Assembly: GCF_022788655.1 (NCBI RefSeq)
Contig: NZ_CP084951.1
Span: 2,418,001-2,482,000 of the forward strand
Direction of reading: 5' to 3'
DNA: 64,000 nucleotides
Source: Sulfitobacter indolifex
GTDB lineage: Bacteria > Pseudomonadota > Alphaproteobacteria > Rhodobacterales > Rhodobacteraceae
The position numbers and the translations under genes are program-made. Every line of letters begins with the position of its first letter. Position 1 is the first letter of the stretch. Below the pieces are notes generated by a model, which was not told the DNA's origin, ran no database searches, and saw only the letters and a list, made by a program, of their open reading frames with translations. This document shows, in pieces, positions 54,382 to 63,608 of this stretch.

Positions 54382-54391
54382 GGATCGTCAC

Positions 54392-55270
54392 ATGGCCACT
54401 GGCACAGACATCAAGACCTATTTCAACGGCGCATGGCACGACGGCGATCTGCCCACCATCAAGGCCGCAGACCACGGCGCATGGCTGGGCACCACCGTCT
54501 TTGACGGGGCGCGGCTGTTTGACGGGCTCGCCCCCGATCTGGAGGCGCATTGCGCCCGGATCAACCGCTCGGCCCGCGCGCTGATGATCACCCCCACGGT
54601 TGAGACCGAGGATATGATCGAAATGTGCCGCGAAGGGCTGAAAAGCTATTCGCGCGATCAGGCGGTCTATATCCGTCCGATGTATTGGGCGTTGGCCGGC
54701 GATGAGCTGGGCATCGTGCCGCGCGAAGGCGCCACCGGATTCGCGATCAGCCTTGAGGCAATCCCCATGGCCCCGCCAGAGGCCGCGACCACCCTCACCC
54801 GCACCCGTTTCCGCCGCCCGGTTCTGGAAGACAACGTCGTCAACGCCAAGGCGGGCTGTCTGTACCCCAACAACGCCCGCATGATGGTCGAGGCGCGCTC
54901 CAAAGGGTTCGGCAACGCACTGGTGGCCGATGCCATGGGCAATGTCGCCGAAAGCGCCAGCGCCAATGTCTTTATGGTCAAGGATGGCGAGGTTTTCACC
55001 CCCATCCCCAACGGCACCTTCCTTGCCGGGATCACCCGCGCGCGGCATATGTCGAACATGCGCAACGCGGGCATAAAGGTGCATGAGAAGGTGCTGGGCT
55101 TTGATGATTTCCACGAGGCAGATGAGGTCTTCTTGTCGGGCAATATGATGAAGGTCACCCCCGTCAGCGCCTTTGACGATACGAAATACGGCACCGGTGC
55201 AAACCAAAACCCGGTCACGCGCCAAGTGCGTGAAATGTATTGGGATTGGGCCGCCAGTCAGCGCGGCTAA
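54392..55270 (+). CDS. Class IV aminotransferase (branched-chain amino acid aminotransferase-like)
   Basis: 292 residues. AAWLGTTVFDGARLF-like N-terminal region, RINRSARALMI, VYIRPMYWALAGDELGI, and the PLP lysine in VVNAKAGCLYPNNARMMVEARSKGF; AMGNVAESASANVFMVKDG and FLSGNMMKVTPVSAFD follow. The fold and motif order fit IlvE or D-amino acid aminotransferase-type enzymes; the motifs alone do not fix the substrate. AGGATCG before the ATG. Followed by a Usp gene 97 bases on. Confidence 0.9.
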   Translation: MATGTDIKTYFNGAWHDGDLPTIKAADHGAWLGTTVFDGARLFDGLAPDLEAHCARINRSARALMITPTVETEDMIEMCREGLKSYSRDQAVYIRPMYWALAGDELGIVPREGATGFAISLEAIPMAPPEAATTLTRTRFRRPVLEDNVVNAKAGCLYPNNARMMVEARSKGFGNALVADAMGNVAESASANVFMVKDGEVFTPIPNGTFLAGITRARHMSNMRNAGIKVHEKVLGFDDFHEADEVFLSGNMMKVTPVSAFDDTKYGTGANQNPVTRQVREMYWDWAASQRG

Positions 55271-55367
55271 CGGCGAGGTCGGCTGCGGCGCGTGAAAGCA
55301 TTTGCCAGCGCCGCCCGCCCGCGCCATGATCGCACCGCACCATCAAGTGGTGCGGAGAGAGGGTTTG

Positions 55368-55826
55368 ATGCGTAAATTCCTAGTGGTGCTGGACGATAGT
55401 ACCGAATGCCTGAACGCCATGCGTTTCGCCGCCCTGCGCGCCGCGCGCACCGGGGGCGGCGTGGCCGTCCTCTCGGTGATCCCGCCCGAAGAGTTCAACC
55501 ACTGGATCGGCGTTGGTGATCTGATGCGCGAAGAGGCCCGCGAACGGATCGAGGTGCATTTTGAGGTTTTCGCCAAATGGATGCGCGACAAACAGGGCGT
55601 TGATCCCGAGTTGATCATCCGCGAGGGCGAACCCACCGATGAAATCATTCAACAGCTTTCTGATGACCCCGATATTGGCGTTTTGGTGCTGGGCGCCAGC
55701 GGTGATCGCAAGAAAGGCCCCGGCCCCCTGGTGACGCAACTGTCCCGCTCTGCAGGGGCATTGCCAGTACCGATAACCATCGTTCCCGGCGACCTCAGCA
55801 AGGAACGGCTTGAGGCGATCACCTGA
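55368..55826 (+). CDS. Universal stress protein
   Basis: 152 residues, single Usp domain: MRKFLVVLDDSTECLNAMRFAALRAARTGGGVAVLSVI, VLVLGASGDRKKGPGPLVTQLSRSAGALPVPITIVPG. The loop GASGDRKKGPGPLVTQLSRSAG is a variant of the ATP-binding G-2x-G-9x-G(S/T). ATG at 55368 has GGAGAGAGGG upstream. No FNR-type box is seen before it, unlike the usp genes in the first region. Confidence 0.88.
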   Translation: MRKFLVVLDDSTECLNAMRFAALRAARTGGGVAVLSVIPPEEFNHWIGVGDLMREEARERIEVHFEVFAKWMRDKQGVDPELIIREGEPTDEIIQQLSDDPDIGVLVLGASGDRKKGPGPLVTQLSRSAGALPVPITIVPGDLSKERLEAIT

Positions 55827-55851
55827 AGCATCACCTGAAGCATCACCAGAT

Positions 55852-55866
55852 TAGAACCGTTCTAAA
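55852..55866. promoter_or_regulatory. Irr-type iron-control element upstream of nfuA
   Basis: TTAGAA-CCG-TTCTAA, a perfect palindrome matching the iron control element bound by Irr in alphaproteobacteria, 61 bases before the nfuA ATG. Confidence 0.65.
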
Positions 55867-55926
55867 CCTTGACTTGCAGCCCCTGCGAGCGCATATCAGA
55901 CCCACGCCGAAAGCGAGGTAAACCCT

Positions 55927-56487
55927 ATGTTCATCCAGACCGAATCCACTCCGAACCCCGCAACGCTCAAGTTCCTGCCGGGCCAGACCGTGCTGGAGAT
56001 GGGCACCGCAGATTTTCCGACCCCAGACGCCGGGGCGACATCGCCGCTGGCCCAACGGCTCTTTGCTGTTGAGGGTGTGACAGGCGTGTTCTTTGGCACC
56101 GATTTCGTCACCGTGACGAAGCAAGACGCAGTGGAATGGGACCATGTGAAGCCCGCCCTGCTCGGCGCGATCATGGAGCATTTCCAGTCCGGTGACGCAG
56201 TCATGGCCTCCGACCACCAGCCCACATCGGGCCACGCTGCACATGACGGCGAAGATGGTGAAATCGTCGGCCAGATCAAAGAGTTGCTGGACAGCCGCGT
56301 GCGCCCTGCCGTGGCCCAAGATGGTGGCGACATCACCTTCCACGGCTTTGAGCGCGGCGTTGTCTATCTGCATATGCAAGGTGCCTGCGCGGGCTGCCCT
56401 TCGTCCACGCTGACATTGAAAATGGGCATCGAAAACCTGCTGCGTCACTACATTCCTGAGGTGACAGAGGTTCGTCCGGTTGCCTGA
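55927..56487 (+). CDS. nfuA: Fe-S cluster scaffold/carrier NfuA-like (NifU C-terminal family)
   Basis: 186 residues: an N-terminal Nfu_N domain (MFIQTESTPNPATLKFLPGQ) and a C-terminal NifU domain (RPAVAQDGGDITFHGFERGVVYLHMQGACAGCPSS) with the CxxC cluster ligands. It carries 4Fe-4S clusters to target proteins. The start of tsaB overlaps its end. The Irr-like box upstream fits control by iron. Confidence 0.92.
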   Translation: MFIQTESTPNPATLKFLPGQTVLEMGTADFPTPDAGATSPLAQRLFAVEGVTGVFFGTDFVTVTKQDAVEWDHVKPALLGAIMEHFQSGDAVMASDHQPTSGHAAHDGEDGEIVGQIKELLDSRVRPAVAQDGGDITFHGFERGVVYLHMQGACAGCPSSTLTLKMGIENLLRHYIPEVTEVRPVA

Positions 56488-57103
56488 GCAATCGGACACG
56501 AGGCCGCTGATTTTGGCCTTCGACACATCGGCCGCGCATTGCGCGGCCGCTTTGCTGTCGGGTGACCGAGTATTGGCGTCGCGCGTCGAGCCGATGGCCA
56601 AAGGCCAAGCCGAACGTCTGCTGGTGCTTTGCGAAGAGCTGCTGGCCGAGGCGGGTGTGACCTACGGCGACCTCACGGCGCTTGGCGTCGGCATTGGGCC
56701 GGGCAATTTCACCGGCATCCGGATCGCCGTTTCCGCCGCGCGTGGGCTGGCGCTTGGCCTTGGCATTCCGGCGGTCGGGGTCGATGCCTTTGACGCATTG
56801 CGCGAAGGCCATGACGGCCCCTGCGCCTGTGCCGTAGATGCACGCCGCGATCAGGTCTTTCTCCAAGGCTTTGACAACGCGGCGATTTCAACCCCCGGCC
56901 TTTATGACGCGGCCGCCCTCCCCGCCTTCACCGGCCCCTTGATCGGCGCAGACGGTAAGCCGCCCGCGATGCCAGTGGCCGAGGCCATCGCCCGCATCAC
57001 CGCCCGCCGTTTTGCCAGCAACCCACCGCGCCCCGCGCCGCTTTACCTGCGCCCCGCCGATGCAGCACCCGCACGCGATGCGCCCCCGGTGCTGCTGCCG
57101 TGA
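56480..57103 (+). CDS. tsaB: tRNA threonylcarbamoyladenosine biosynthesis protein TsaB
   Basis: 207 residues: LILAFDTSAAHCAAALL (ASKHA fold start), EPMAKGQAERLLVLCEELLAEAG, LGVGIGPGNFTGIRIAVSAARGLALGLGIPAVGV. TsaB partners TsaD in making t6A37 of tRNA. TTG at 56480 is the start, overlapping the nfuA stop. Overlap with rimI downstream is the usual tsaB-rimI pairing. Confidence 0.9.
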   Translation: MPEQSDTRPLILAFDTSAAHCAAALLSGDRVLASRVEPMAKGQAERLLVLCEELLAEAGVTYGDLTALGVGIGPGNFTGIRIAVSAARGLALGLGIPAVGVDAFDALREGHDGPCACAVDARRDQVFLQGFDNAAISTPGLYDAAALPAFTGPLIGADGKPPAMPVAEAIARITARRFASNPPRPAPLYLRPADAAPARDAPPVLLP

Positions 57104-57555
57104 CAGCGGCAGAGCTTGCCGCCCTCCATGCCGCCGCCTTTACTCTAGACAGGCCTTGGCAGGAGGCGGAGTTCGCCAGCCTGTGCGGCAGCCCTTTCGT
57201 GCATCTTTTCATCCGGCCCGGTGGCTTTGCCCTGACCCGGACCATCGCGGGCGAATCTGAGTTGCTGACCCTCGCGGTCGATCCCAGCTACCAACGCCAA
57301 GGTTTGGGCCGTGCGCTGCTTCGCGACTGGTTGGCCGCCCTGCCCGCCGACTGCGACAGCGCCTTTCTTGAGGTCGCAGCAGACAACCATCCCGCCCGCG
57401 CGCTCTATGCCGGTGAACACTTCGCCCAAGTCGCAACCCGGCGGGCCTATTATGCGCGTATCGATGCTCCAGGCGTCGATGCTTGCATCCTACGCCGCGA
57501 CTTGACCCGTGGTCACTCTGGCGATCTTGCCGCACTGCACGCAAAAAGCGGTTGA
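57100..57555 (+). CDS. rimI: GNAT acetyltransferase, RimI-like
   Basis: 151 residues with a GNAT fold: ESELLTLAVDPSYQRQGLGRALLRDWLA is the acetyl-CoA binding motif (Q/R-x-x-G-x-G/A), then SAFLEVAADNHPARALYAGEHFAQVATRRAYY. The ATG is replaced by GTG at 57100 overlapping the tsaB stop. It acetylates a protein N-terminus (RimI: S18) or a related target. Confidence 0.88.
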   Translation: MTAAELAALHAAAFTLDRPWQEAEFASLCGSPFVHLFIRPGGFALTRTIAGESELLTLAVDPSYQRQGLGRALLRDWLAALPADCDSAFLEVAADNHPARALYAGEHFAQVATRRAYYARIDAPGVDACILRRDLTRGHSGDLAALHAKSG

Positions 57556-57662
57556 CCCACCCCCCTGCCTGCGCCCTAAATTGCACCTGATCAATTGATC
57601 CACAAACGCCGAGGCGGCAGCATTTGCCAGACCGCCCGGCACCACAAACCGGGAGACGATAA

Positions 57663-58664
57663 ATGACCCTCATGACAAAATTCCTCGGCGCAGCCGCAGG
57701 CATGGCCCTCACTTCGGGCGCCGCGCTGGCCGAACCCGCACTGATCTTTGACCTTGGTGGCAAGTTCGACAAAAGCTTCAACGAAGCAGCCTTCAACGGC
57801 GCAACCCGCTGGGCCGAAGAAACCGGTGGCAAATTCGCAGAGATCGAAATGCAGTCCGAAGCACAGCGTGAGCAGGCTCTGCGCCGCTTTGCCGAATCCG
57901 GTGCCAACCCGATCATCACGATGGGTTTTGCCATGGCCGATCCGCTCTCCACAGTGGCACCTGACTACCCCGACACGAAATTCGCCGTGGTTGACGTGAA
58001 CTGGCTCGACCTGCCCAACGTCCGTCAGGTCAGCTTTGCTGAGCATGAAGGGTCGTACCTCGTTGGCGTGATGGCCGCGATGGCGTCTAAATCGAACACT
58101 GTCGGTTTTGTCGGTGGCATGGACGTGCCGCTGATTCGTCACTTCGGCTGCGGTTATGCCCAAGGCGTCATGGCGACCAACCCCGATGCCAAAGTCATCG
58201 CCAACATGACAGGCACCACCCCCGCCGCTTGGAACGACCCGGTGAAGGGTTCCGAGATCACCAAGGCGCAGATCAACCAAGGCGCTGATGTGGTCTATGC
58301 CGCGGCTGGTGGCACTGGCGTGGGCGTGCTGCAAACTGCCGCCGACGAAGGCATCCTGTCGATCGGTGTGGACAGCAACCAGAACCACCTGCACCCAGGC
58401 AAAGTCCTGACCTCGATGCTGAAGCGCGTCGATGTCGCGGTCTATGACGCGATGATGGCCGGTGAAGACCTCGAAGTCGGCAAAGTCGTGACCCTCGGCC
58501 TTGCCGAAGAAGGTGTCGGCGTTGCCATGGACGAGCATAACGCCGATCTCGTGACCGAAGAAATGAAGGCCGCAGTCGACGAAGCGCGCCAGAAGATCAT
58601 CGACGGAGAGATCAAAGTGGTCTCCTACTACGAGAACGACAGCTGCCCGGCGCTGGACTTCTGA
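57663..58664 (+). CDS. BMP-family ABC transporter substrate-binding protein
   Basis: 333 residues: signal peptide (MTLMTKFLGAAAGMALTSGAALA), then LIFDLGGKFDKSFNEAAFNGATRWAEETGG, the mark of basic membrane lipoprotein (BMP) family binding proteins, and GFVGGMDVPLIRHFGCGYAQGV. Members bind purine nucleosides. There is no lipobox cysteine at the cleavage site, so it is a soluble periplasmic protein here. It leads the ABC operon. A terminator between it and the ATPase gene may give higher receptor expression. Confidence 0.93.
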   Translation: MTLMTKFLGAAAGMALTSGAALAEPALIFDLGGKFDKSFNEAAFNGATRWAEETGGKFAEIEMQSEAQREQALRRFAESGANPIITMGFAMADPLSTVAPDYPDTKFAVVDVNWLDLPNVRQVSFAEHEGSYLVGVMAAMASKSNTVGFVGGMDVPLIRHFGCGYAQGVMATNPDAKVIANMTGTTPAAWNDPVKGSEITKAQINQGADVVYAAAGGTGVGVLQTAADEGILSIGVDSNQNHLHPGKVLTSMLKRVDVAVYDAMMAGEDLEVGKVVTLGLAEEGVGVAMDEHNADLVTEEMKAAVDEARQKIIDGEIKVVSYYENDSCPALDF

Positions 58665-58689
58665 ACTTAGATTAACCAAAATGACCCTA

Positions 58690-58722
58690 AGGGCCGCGCC
58701 GTTCCATCGGCGCGGCCCTTTC
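58690..58722 (+). terminator. Terminator between the binding protein and ATPase genes
   Basis: AGGGCCGCGCCG and CGGCGCGGCCCT form a 12-bp stem with loop TTCCAT, followed by TT. Partial termination here could favour the binding protein over the membrane subunits. Confidence 0.75.
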
Positions 58723-58799
58723 CGAACATGACACCGTGACCCGGACAGAGATGGGCCAATTCCAGATCAAGGGCCGCCACGCCCGCAGGACCTTTTGAT

Positions 58800-60413
58800 A
58801 TGACCGACACCGCACACGGCTCCGCACCAGCGATCGAACTCAAGGGCATTTCCAAAGCCTTCGGCCCCGTACAGGCCAACAAAGACATCTCGATCCGCGT
58901 GATGCCCGGCACGATCCACGGGATCATCGGCGAAAACGGCGCGGGCAAATCGACGCTGATGTCGATCCTCTATGGGTTCTACAAAGCCGACGCCGGTGAG
59001 ATTTTCATCAGCGGCAAGAAGACCGACATTCCCGACAGCCAGGCCGCCATTGCGGCGGGCATTGGCATGGTGTTTCAGCACTTCAAGTTGGTCGAAAACT
59101 TCACCGTGCTGGAAAACATCATTCTGGGCGCCGAAGATGGCCGCCTGCTGAAGCCCTCGCTGTCGAAGGCCCGCAAGACGCTGATCAGCTTGGCCGAGGA
59201 CTACGGCTTGAACGTCGACCCCGACGCGCTGATCCAAGACATCGGCGTGGGCATGCAGCAGCGGGTGGAAATCCTCAAGGCGCTTTACCGTCAGGCCGAT
59301 ATTCTCATTCTGGACGAGCCCACAGGCGTGCTGACCCCCGCCGAGGCCGACCAGCTCTTCCGCATCCTCGGGCGTCTGCGCTCTGAGGGCAAAACCATCA
59401 TCCTCATCACCCACAAGCTGCGCGAGATCATGGAGATCACCGACACCGTGTCGGTCATGCGTCGCGGACAGATGACCGCGACTGTGAAAACCGCCGAGAC
59501 CTCGCCGCCCGAACTGGCAGAGCTGATGGTCGGCCGTAAGGTCTTGCTGCGCGTCAATAAAAAGCCCGCGACGCCAGGCGATGTCATTTTGGATGTCAAA
59601 GGATTGCGGGTCGTCGACAGCAAAGGCGTCGAGCGTCTGCGCGGCATTGATCTACAGGTTCGCGCTGGTGAAGTGCTGGGCCTTGCCGGTGTGGCGGGCA
59701 ACGGCCAATCCGAACTCTTGGAAGTGCTGGGCGGCTATGCTGATGGCACCGGCAGCGTCACGCTGAACGGCACCCCGCTTGACCTCTCTGGCAAGAAATC
59801 CGACGGCCAATCGCGGCGCGCGCGCGGCGTGGCCCATGTGCCCGAAGACCGCCAGCGCGAAGGTCTGATCATGGATTTTCAGGCGTGGGAGAACAACGTC
59901 TTTGGCTACCACAGGGATGAGCGCTTCAACAGCGGCATGCTGATGGACCATGCAGCGATCCGCGCAGACGCCGAGGACAAGATGGAGCGTTTCGACGTGC
60001 GCCCGCCCGATCCCACGCTCGCCGCCAAGAACTTCTCCGGCGGCAACCAGCAGAAGATCGTTCTGGCCCGCGAGATTGAGCGCAACCCTGACCTGCTGCT
60101 GATCGGCCAACCCACCCGCGGCGTCGACATCGGCGCGATTGAGTTTATTCACGAGCAGATCATCGCCCTGCGCGATCAGGGCAAAGCGATCTTGCTGGTC
60201 TCGGTCGAGCTTGAAGAAATCCTAGCCCTGTCGGACCGCATCGCGGTGATGTTCGACGGGCAGATCATGGGCGAACGCGCCGCAGATCAGACCGACGAAA
60301 AGGAATTGGGGCTGCTCATGGCAGGCATCACCGACACTGAAAACGAACATAGCGTGGCCGAAGTTGAAGCCAATCTCGCCCGCGTTGGCGGCGACGCCAG
60401 CAAGGAGGTCTGA
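58800..60413 (+). CDS. ABC transporter ATP-binding protein (nucleoside/BMP type, two domains)
   Basis: 537 residues with two ABC cassettes. The first has GENGAGKSTLM, and the signature region IGVGMQQRVEILKALYRQADILILDEPTGVLTP; the second has GLAGVAGNGQSELLEVLGG and NFSGGNQQKIVLAREIERNPDLLLIGQPTRGVDIG. Fused tandem ATPases of this RbsA-like type go with BMP binding proteins. Substrate is most likely a purine nucleoside, by association. Confidence 0.94.
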   Translation: MTDTAHGSAPAIELKGISKAFGPVQANKDISIRVMPGTIHGIIGENGAGKSTLMSILYGFYKADAGEIFISGKKTDIPDSQAAIAAGIGMVFQHFKLVENFTVLENIILGAEDGRLLKPSLSKARKTLISLAEDYGLNVDPDALIQDIGVGMQQRVEILKALYRQADILILDEPTGVLTPAEADQLFRILGRLRSEGKTIILITHKLREIMEITDTVSVMRRGQMTATVKTAETSPPELAELMVGRKVLLRVNKKPATPGDVILDVKGLRVVDSKGVERLRGIDLQVRAGEVLGLAGVAGNGQSELLEVLGGYADGTGSVTLNGTPLDLSGKKSDGQSRRARGVAHVPEDRQREGLIMDFQAWENNVFGYHRDERFNSGMLMDHAAIRADAEDKMERFDVRPPDPTLAAKNFSGGNQQKIVLAREIERNPDLLLIGQPTRGVDIGAIEFIHEQIIALRDQGKAILLVSVELEEILALSDRIAVMFDGQIMGERAADQTDEKELGLLMAGITDTENEHSVAEVEANLARVGGDASKEV

Positions 60414-60414
60414 G

Positions 60415-61575
60415 ATGGACGTGATGCCAAAATGGGCCGAGGTGATCCTCGTGCCACTGATCTCATTGCTGCTGGCGGCGATCCTCTCGGCGCTGGTGAT
60501 CCTCGCCATTGGGGAAGACCCGATTGCCGCCGTGACGCTAATGGTGAAAGGCGCGCTCGGCTCAACCTATGGCTGGGGCTATACGCTTTACTACGCGACC
60601 AATTTCATCTTTACCGGCCTCGCCGTCGCCGTCGCCTTCCACGCGCGGCTTTTCAACATCGGTGGCGAGGGTCAGGCGATGCTGGGTGGCCTCGGCGTGG
60701 CCATTGCCGCGCTCTATATTCCCTGGCCGCATTGGACATTGGCGCTGATTGGCTGCGGTGTAATGGCTGGGCTCTTGGGCGCGATCTGGGCCGCGATCCC
60801 CGGCTGGCTCCAAGCCAAACGTGGCTCACACGTCGTCATCACCACGATCATGTTCAACTTTATCGCCGCGGCCCTGCTGAACTACGTGCTGGTTAACGTC
60901 ATGCGCCCGCCCGGCAGCATGGACCCGGCAAGCGCCCGCTTCCCCGAAGCGGTGCATCTGCCGACGCTGCATGAATTGCTTGCCCCGCTGGGCATCGCAT
61001 TCTCCAAATCCGCGCCGGCGAACGTTTCGCTGCTGGTGGCCGTGGCGGCCTGTGTGGTGATCTGGCTGCTGATCTGGCGCACCCGTCTGGGCTATGAAAT
61101 CCGCGCCTATGGCCATTCGCAACCGGCGGCGAAATACGCTGGCATCTCGCCCGTGCGCATCACCATGGTCACGATGATTATCTCGGGCGCGCTCGCGGGT
61201 CTGATGGCGATCAACAACGTCATGGGCGAAAGCGAACGTCTGGTGCTAAACGCCACCGAAGGCGCGGGCTTTATCGGCATCGCCGTGGCCCTGATGGGCC
61301 GTTCGCACCCCGTCGGCGTCTTCTTCGCCGCCCTGCTCTTTGGCTTCCTCTATCAAGGCGGCGCGGAGCTGGCGCTCTGGACCTCGATCCCCCGCGAGTT
61401 GATCGTCGTCATTCAGGCGCTGGTGATCCTTTTCACAGGCGCGCTCGACAATATGGTGCGGATGCCGCTGGAGCGCCTGTTCCTGATGTTCCGCCGCCCC
61501 GGCCCCCCTGCAAATTCCGCTGACAGCGAGCCCAAACCCGGCCCCCGCAGCGCCCAATCGGAGAGCGCGGAATGA
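60415..61575 (+). CDS. ABC transporter permease (BMP/nucleoside type, subunit 1)
   Basis: 386 residues, about nine membrane helices. FHARLFNIGGEGQAMLGGLGVAIAAL is the conserved permease signature, and GIAVALMGRSHPVGVFFAALLFGFLYQGG follows. It starts at an ATG within 1-2 bases after the ATPase stop; GGAGGTC is the ribosome site. Works with the next permease as the heterodimeric channel. Confidence 0.93.
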   Translation: MDVMPKWAEVILVPLISLLLAAILSALVILAIGEDPIAAVTLMVKGALGSTYGWGYTLYYATNFIFTGLAVAVAFHARLFNIGGEGQAMLGGLGVAIAALYIPWPHWTLALIGCGVMAGLLGAIWAAIPGWLQAKRGSHVVITTIMFNFIAAALLNYVLVNVMRPPGSMDPASARFPEAVHLPTLHELLAPLGIAFSKSAPANVSLLVAVAACVVIWLLIWRTRLGYEIRAYGHSQPAAKYAGISPVRITMVTMIISGALAGLMAINNVMGESERLVLNATEGAGFIGIAVALMGRSHPVGVFFAALLFGFLYQGGAELALWTSIPRELIVVIQALVILFTGALDNMVRMPLERLFLMFRRPGPPANSADSEPKPGPRSAQSESAE

Positions 61576-61610
61576 GCCCCTATACCCCTCTGAGAAAGCG
61601 GGTCTGACCT

Positions 61611-62579
61611 ATGGACTATATCACGCTCATCCAACTGCTCGATAGCACCGTGCGTCTTGCCACACCGCTGCTTCTGGCCTGCCTTGCCGGTCTGTTTTCC
61701 GAACGCGCGGGTGTCTTTGACATCGGGCTTGAGGGCAAGATGCTGGCCGCCGCCTTCTTCTCGGCGGCGCTGGCGTCGATCACCGGCTCGGTCTGGCTCG
61801 GCCTCGCCGCGGGCATCGGGGCCTCCATGGTGCTCAGCGCTGTGCACGGGCTGGCCTCAATCACCTTTCGCGGCAACCAGTTGATTTCCGGTGTGGCGAT
61901 CAACTTCCTCGCCGCGGGCATGACCGTCCTGATCGCCCAAGACTGGTTCGCCCAAGGCGGCCGCACCCCGTCGCTCTTTGGCGGCGCGCGGTTTGAGCCG
62001 ATCACCCTGCCCTTCGCTAAAGCTGTGGAAGATGTCCCCTTCCTCGGCCCGCTCTACGAAGAACTGATCTCAGGCCATTCAATCTTGGTCTACGCCGCCT
62101 TCCTCGCTGTGCCGCTGACATGGTGGATCCTATTCCGCACGCGCTTTGGCCTGCGCCTGCGTGCCGTGGGCGAGAACCCTGCCGCCGTGGACACCGCTGG
62201 CGTCTCGGTCGTCGGTCTGCGCTATGCGGCTGTCGGCATTGCCGGGCTGCTCTGCGGCGTGGCGGGGGCGTACCTCAGCACTGCGCTTCAGGCAGGCTTT
62301 GTCAAAGACATGTCCGCAGGCCGGGGCTTCATCGCCCTCGCCGCATTAATCTTTGCCAAATGGCGCCCGTGGTACGCGCTTTGGGCCACCCTGCTCTTTG
62401 GCCTCTTCGGCGCGCTGGAGACCCGGCCTGACGTGATCCAATCGGTCATTGGCATCAAGGTTCAAGGCCAGCTCTTGGGTGCACTGCCCTATCTGATGAC
62501 GGTGGTGATCCTTGCAGGCTTCGTGGGCAAAGCGATCCCGCCCCGTGCGGGCGGCGAACCCTATGTGAAAGAACGCTGA
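61611..62579 (+). CDS. ABC transporter permease (BMP/nucleoside type, subunit 2)
   Basis: 322 residues, about eight membrane helices. LLLACLAGLFSERAGVFDIGLEGKMLAAAFFSA is the family signature; later LRLRAVGENPAAVDTAGVSVVGLRYAAVG. It follows the first permease by 35 bases. Together they complete the uptake system begun at 57663. Confidence 0.93.
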   Translation: MDYITLIQLLDSTVRLATPLLLACLAGLFSERAGVFDIGLEGKMLAAAFFSAALASITGSVWLGLAAGIGASMVLSAVHGLASITFRGNQLISGVAINFLAAGMTVLIAQDWFAQGGRTPSLFGGARFEPITLPFAKAVEDVPFLGPLYEELISGHSILVYAAFLAVPLTWWILFRTRFGLRLRAVGENPAAVDTAGVSVVGLRYAAVGIAGLLCGVAGAYLSTALQAGFVKDMSAGRGFIALAALIFAKWRPWYALWATLLFGLFGALETRPDVIQSVIGIKVQGQLLGALPYLMTVVILAGFVGKAIPPRAGGEPYVKER

Positions 62580-62693
62580 CAAACCTCTCCAGCCCTTGCA
62601 CCCGAGGGCTGGATCGGCGCAACATATTCTAAGGGTCGCATCACTGCGACACGCTATCTTGAATCGCGCAGCCGTTCAGGGCTAGGAAACGTC

Positions 62694-63608
62694 ATGCAAA
62701 TCTACCTGCCCATCGCCGAAGTATCGGTTAACGCCTTTCTCCTTCTGGGATTGGGCGGGATCGTGGGCATCTTATCAGGCATGTTTGGCGTCGGCGGCGG
62801 ATTTCTGATCACGCCGCTGCTCTTCTTTGTCGGCATCCCACCTGCCGTGGCCGTGGCCACCTCGACCAACCAGATCGTCGCGTCGTCTTTTTCGGCGCTG
62901 CTGGCGCATCTGAAACGACGCACGGTAGATTTCCGAATGGGCTGGGTGCTGCTGGCCGGGGGTTTGATCGGCTCCGGCATCGGCATGTTCATCTTTAACT
63001 ACCTAAAGTCGCTCGGACAGGTCGATCTGCTGGTGACCCTTTGCTACGTGATATTTTTGGGCATCATCGGCGGGCTGATGTTCTTTGAATCGCTCCGCGC
63101 CATCCGCCGCAGCCGTAAGGGCGGGCGCGTGCAACGCAAAAAGCATTACTGGGTTCACGGTCTGCCATTCAAACTGCGTTTCCGCGTTTCGGGTCTTTAT
63201 ATCTCGGTGATCCCGCCCGTGTTGGTTGGCGCAGCGGTCGGGATGCTCTCGGCCATTATGGGCGTCGGCGGTGGCTTCATCATGGTGCCCGCGATGATCT
63301 ATCTGCTCGGCATGCCGACCAAGGTCGTGATTGGCACCTCGCTGTTGCAGATCATTTTCGTGACTGGCTTTACCACCATGCTGCACGCGACCACCAACCA
63401 GACGGTCGACATCGTGCTGGCGGTGCTGTTGCTGGTCGGCGGGGTGTTGGGCGCGCAGGTGGGCACGCGGATCGGCGTGCGGATGCAGGCCGAACAGCTG
63501 CGTATTTTGCTGGCGGTGCTGGTCCTCGCGGTCAGCGGCAAGCTGGCACTTGATCTGCTGTTGGAGCCGGCCGAGCTTTACTCCCTCAGCCCGGTGGCGG
63601 CAGAATGA
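62694..63608 (+). CDS. Sulfite exporter TauE/SafE family permease
   Basis: 304 residues, about eight helices. The duplicated family motif is seen twice: GGIVGILSGMFGVGGGFLITPLLFF and AAVGMLSAIMGVGGGFIMVPAMIYL, each followed by a STNQ or GTSL segment. Such proteins move sulfite, sulfoacetate or other organosulfonates. Its end overlaps the TIGR02186 gene start (ATGA), a linked pair in Rhodobacterales. Confidence 0.92.
   Translation: MQIYLPIAEVSVNAFLLLGLGGIVGILSGMFGVGGGFLITPLLFFVGIPPAVAVATSTNQIVASSFSALLAHLKRRTVDFRMGWVLLAGGLIGSGIGMFIFNYLKSLGQVDLLVTLCYVIFLGIIGGLMFFESLRAIRRSRKGGRVQRKKHYWVHGLPFKLRFRVSGLYISVIPPVLVGAAVGMLSAIMGVGGGFIMVPAMIYLLGMPTKVVIGTSLLQIIFVTGFTTMLHATTNQTVDIVLAVLLLVGGVLGAQVGTRIGVRMQAEQLRILLAVLVLAVSGKLALDLLLEPAELYSLSPVAAE

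Noticed and set aside
55819..55848. 12-bp tandem repeat (ATCACCTGAAGC twice plus a half unit) spanning the end of the universal stress gene
   Set aside because: Short slippage-type duplication after the stop; no sign of function.
62635..62650. GTCGCA-TCAC-TGCGAC inverted repeat before the TauE/SafE gene
   Set aside because: A six-base stem is common by chance in GC-rich DNA; kept only as a weak operator possibility.
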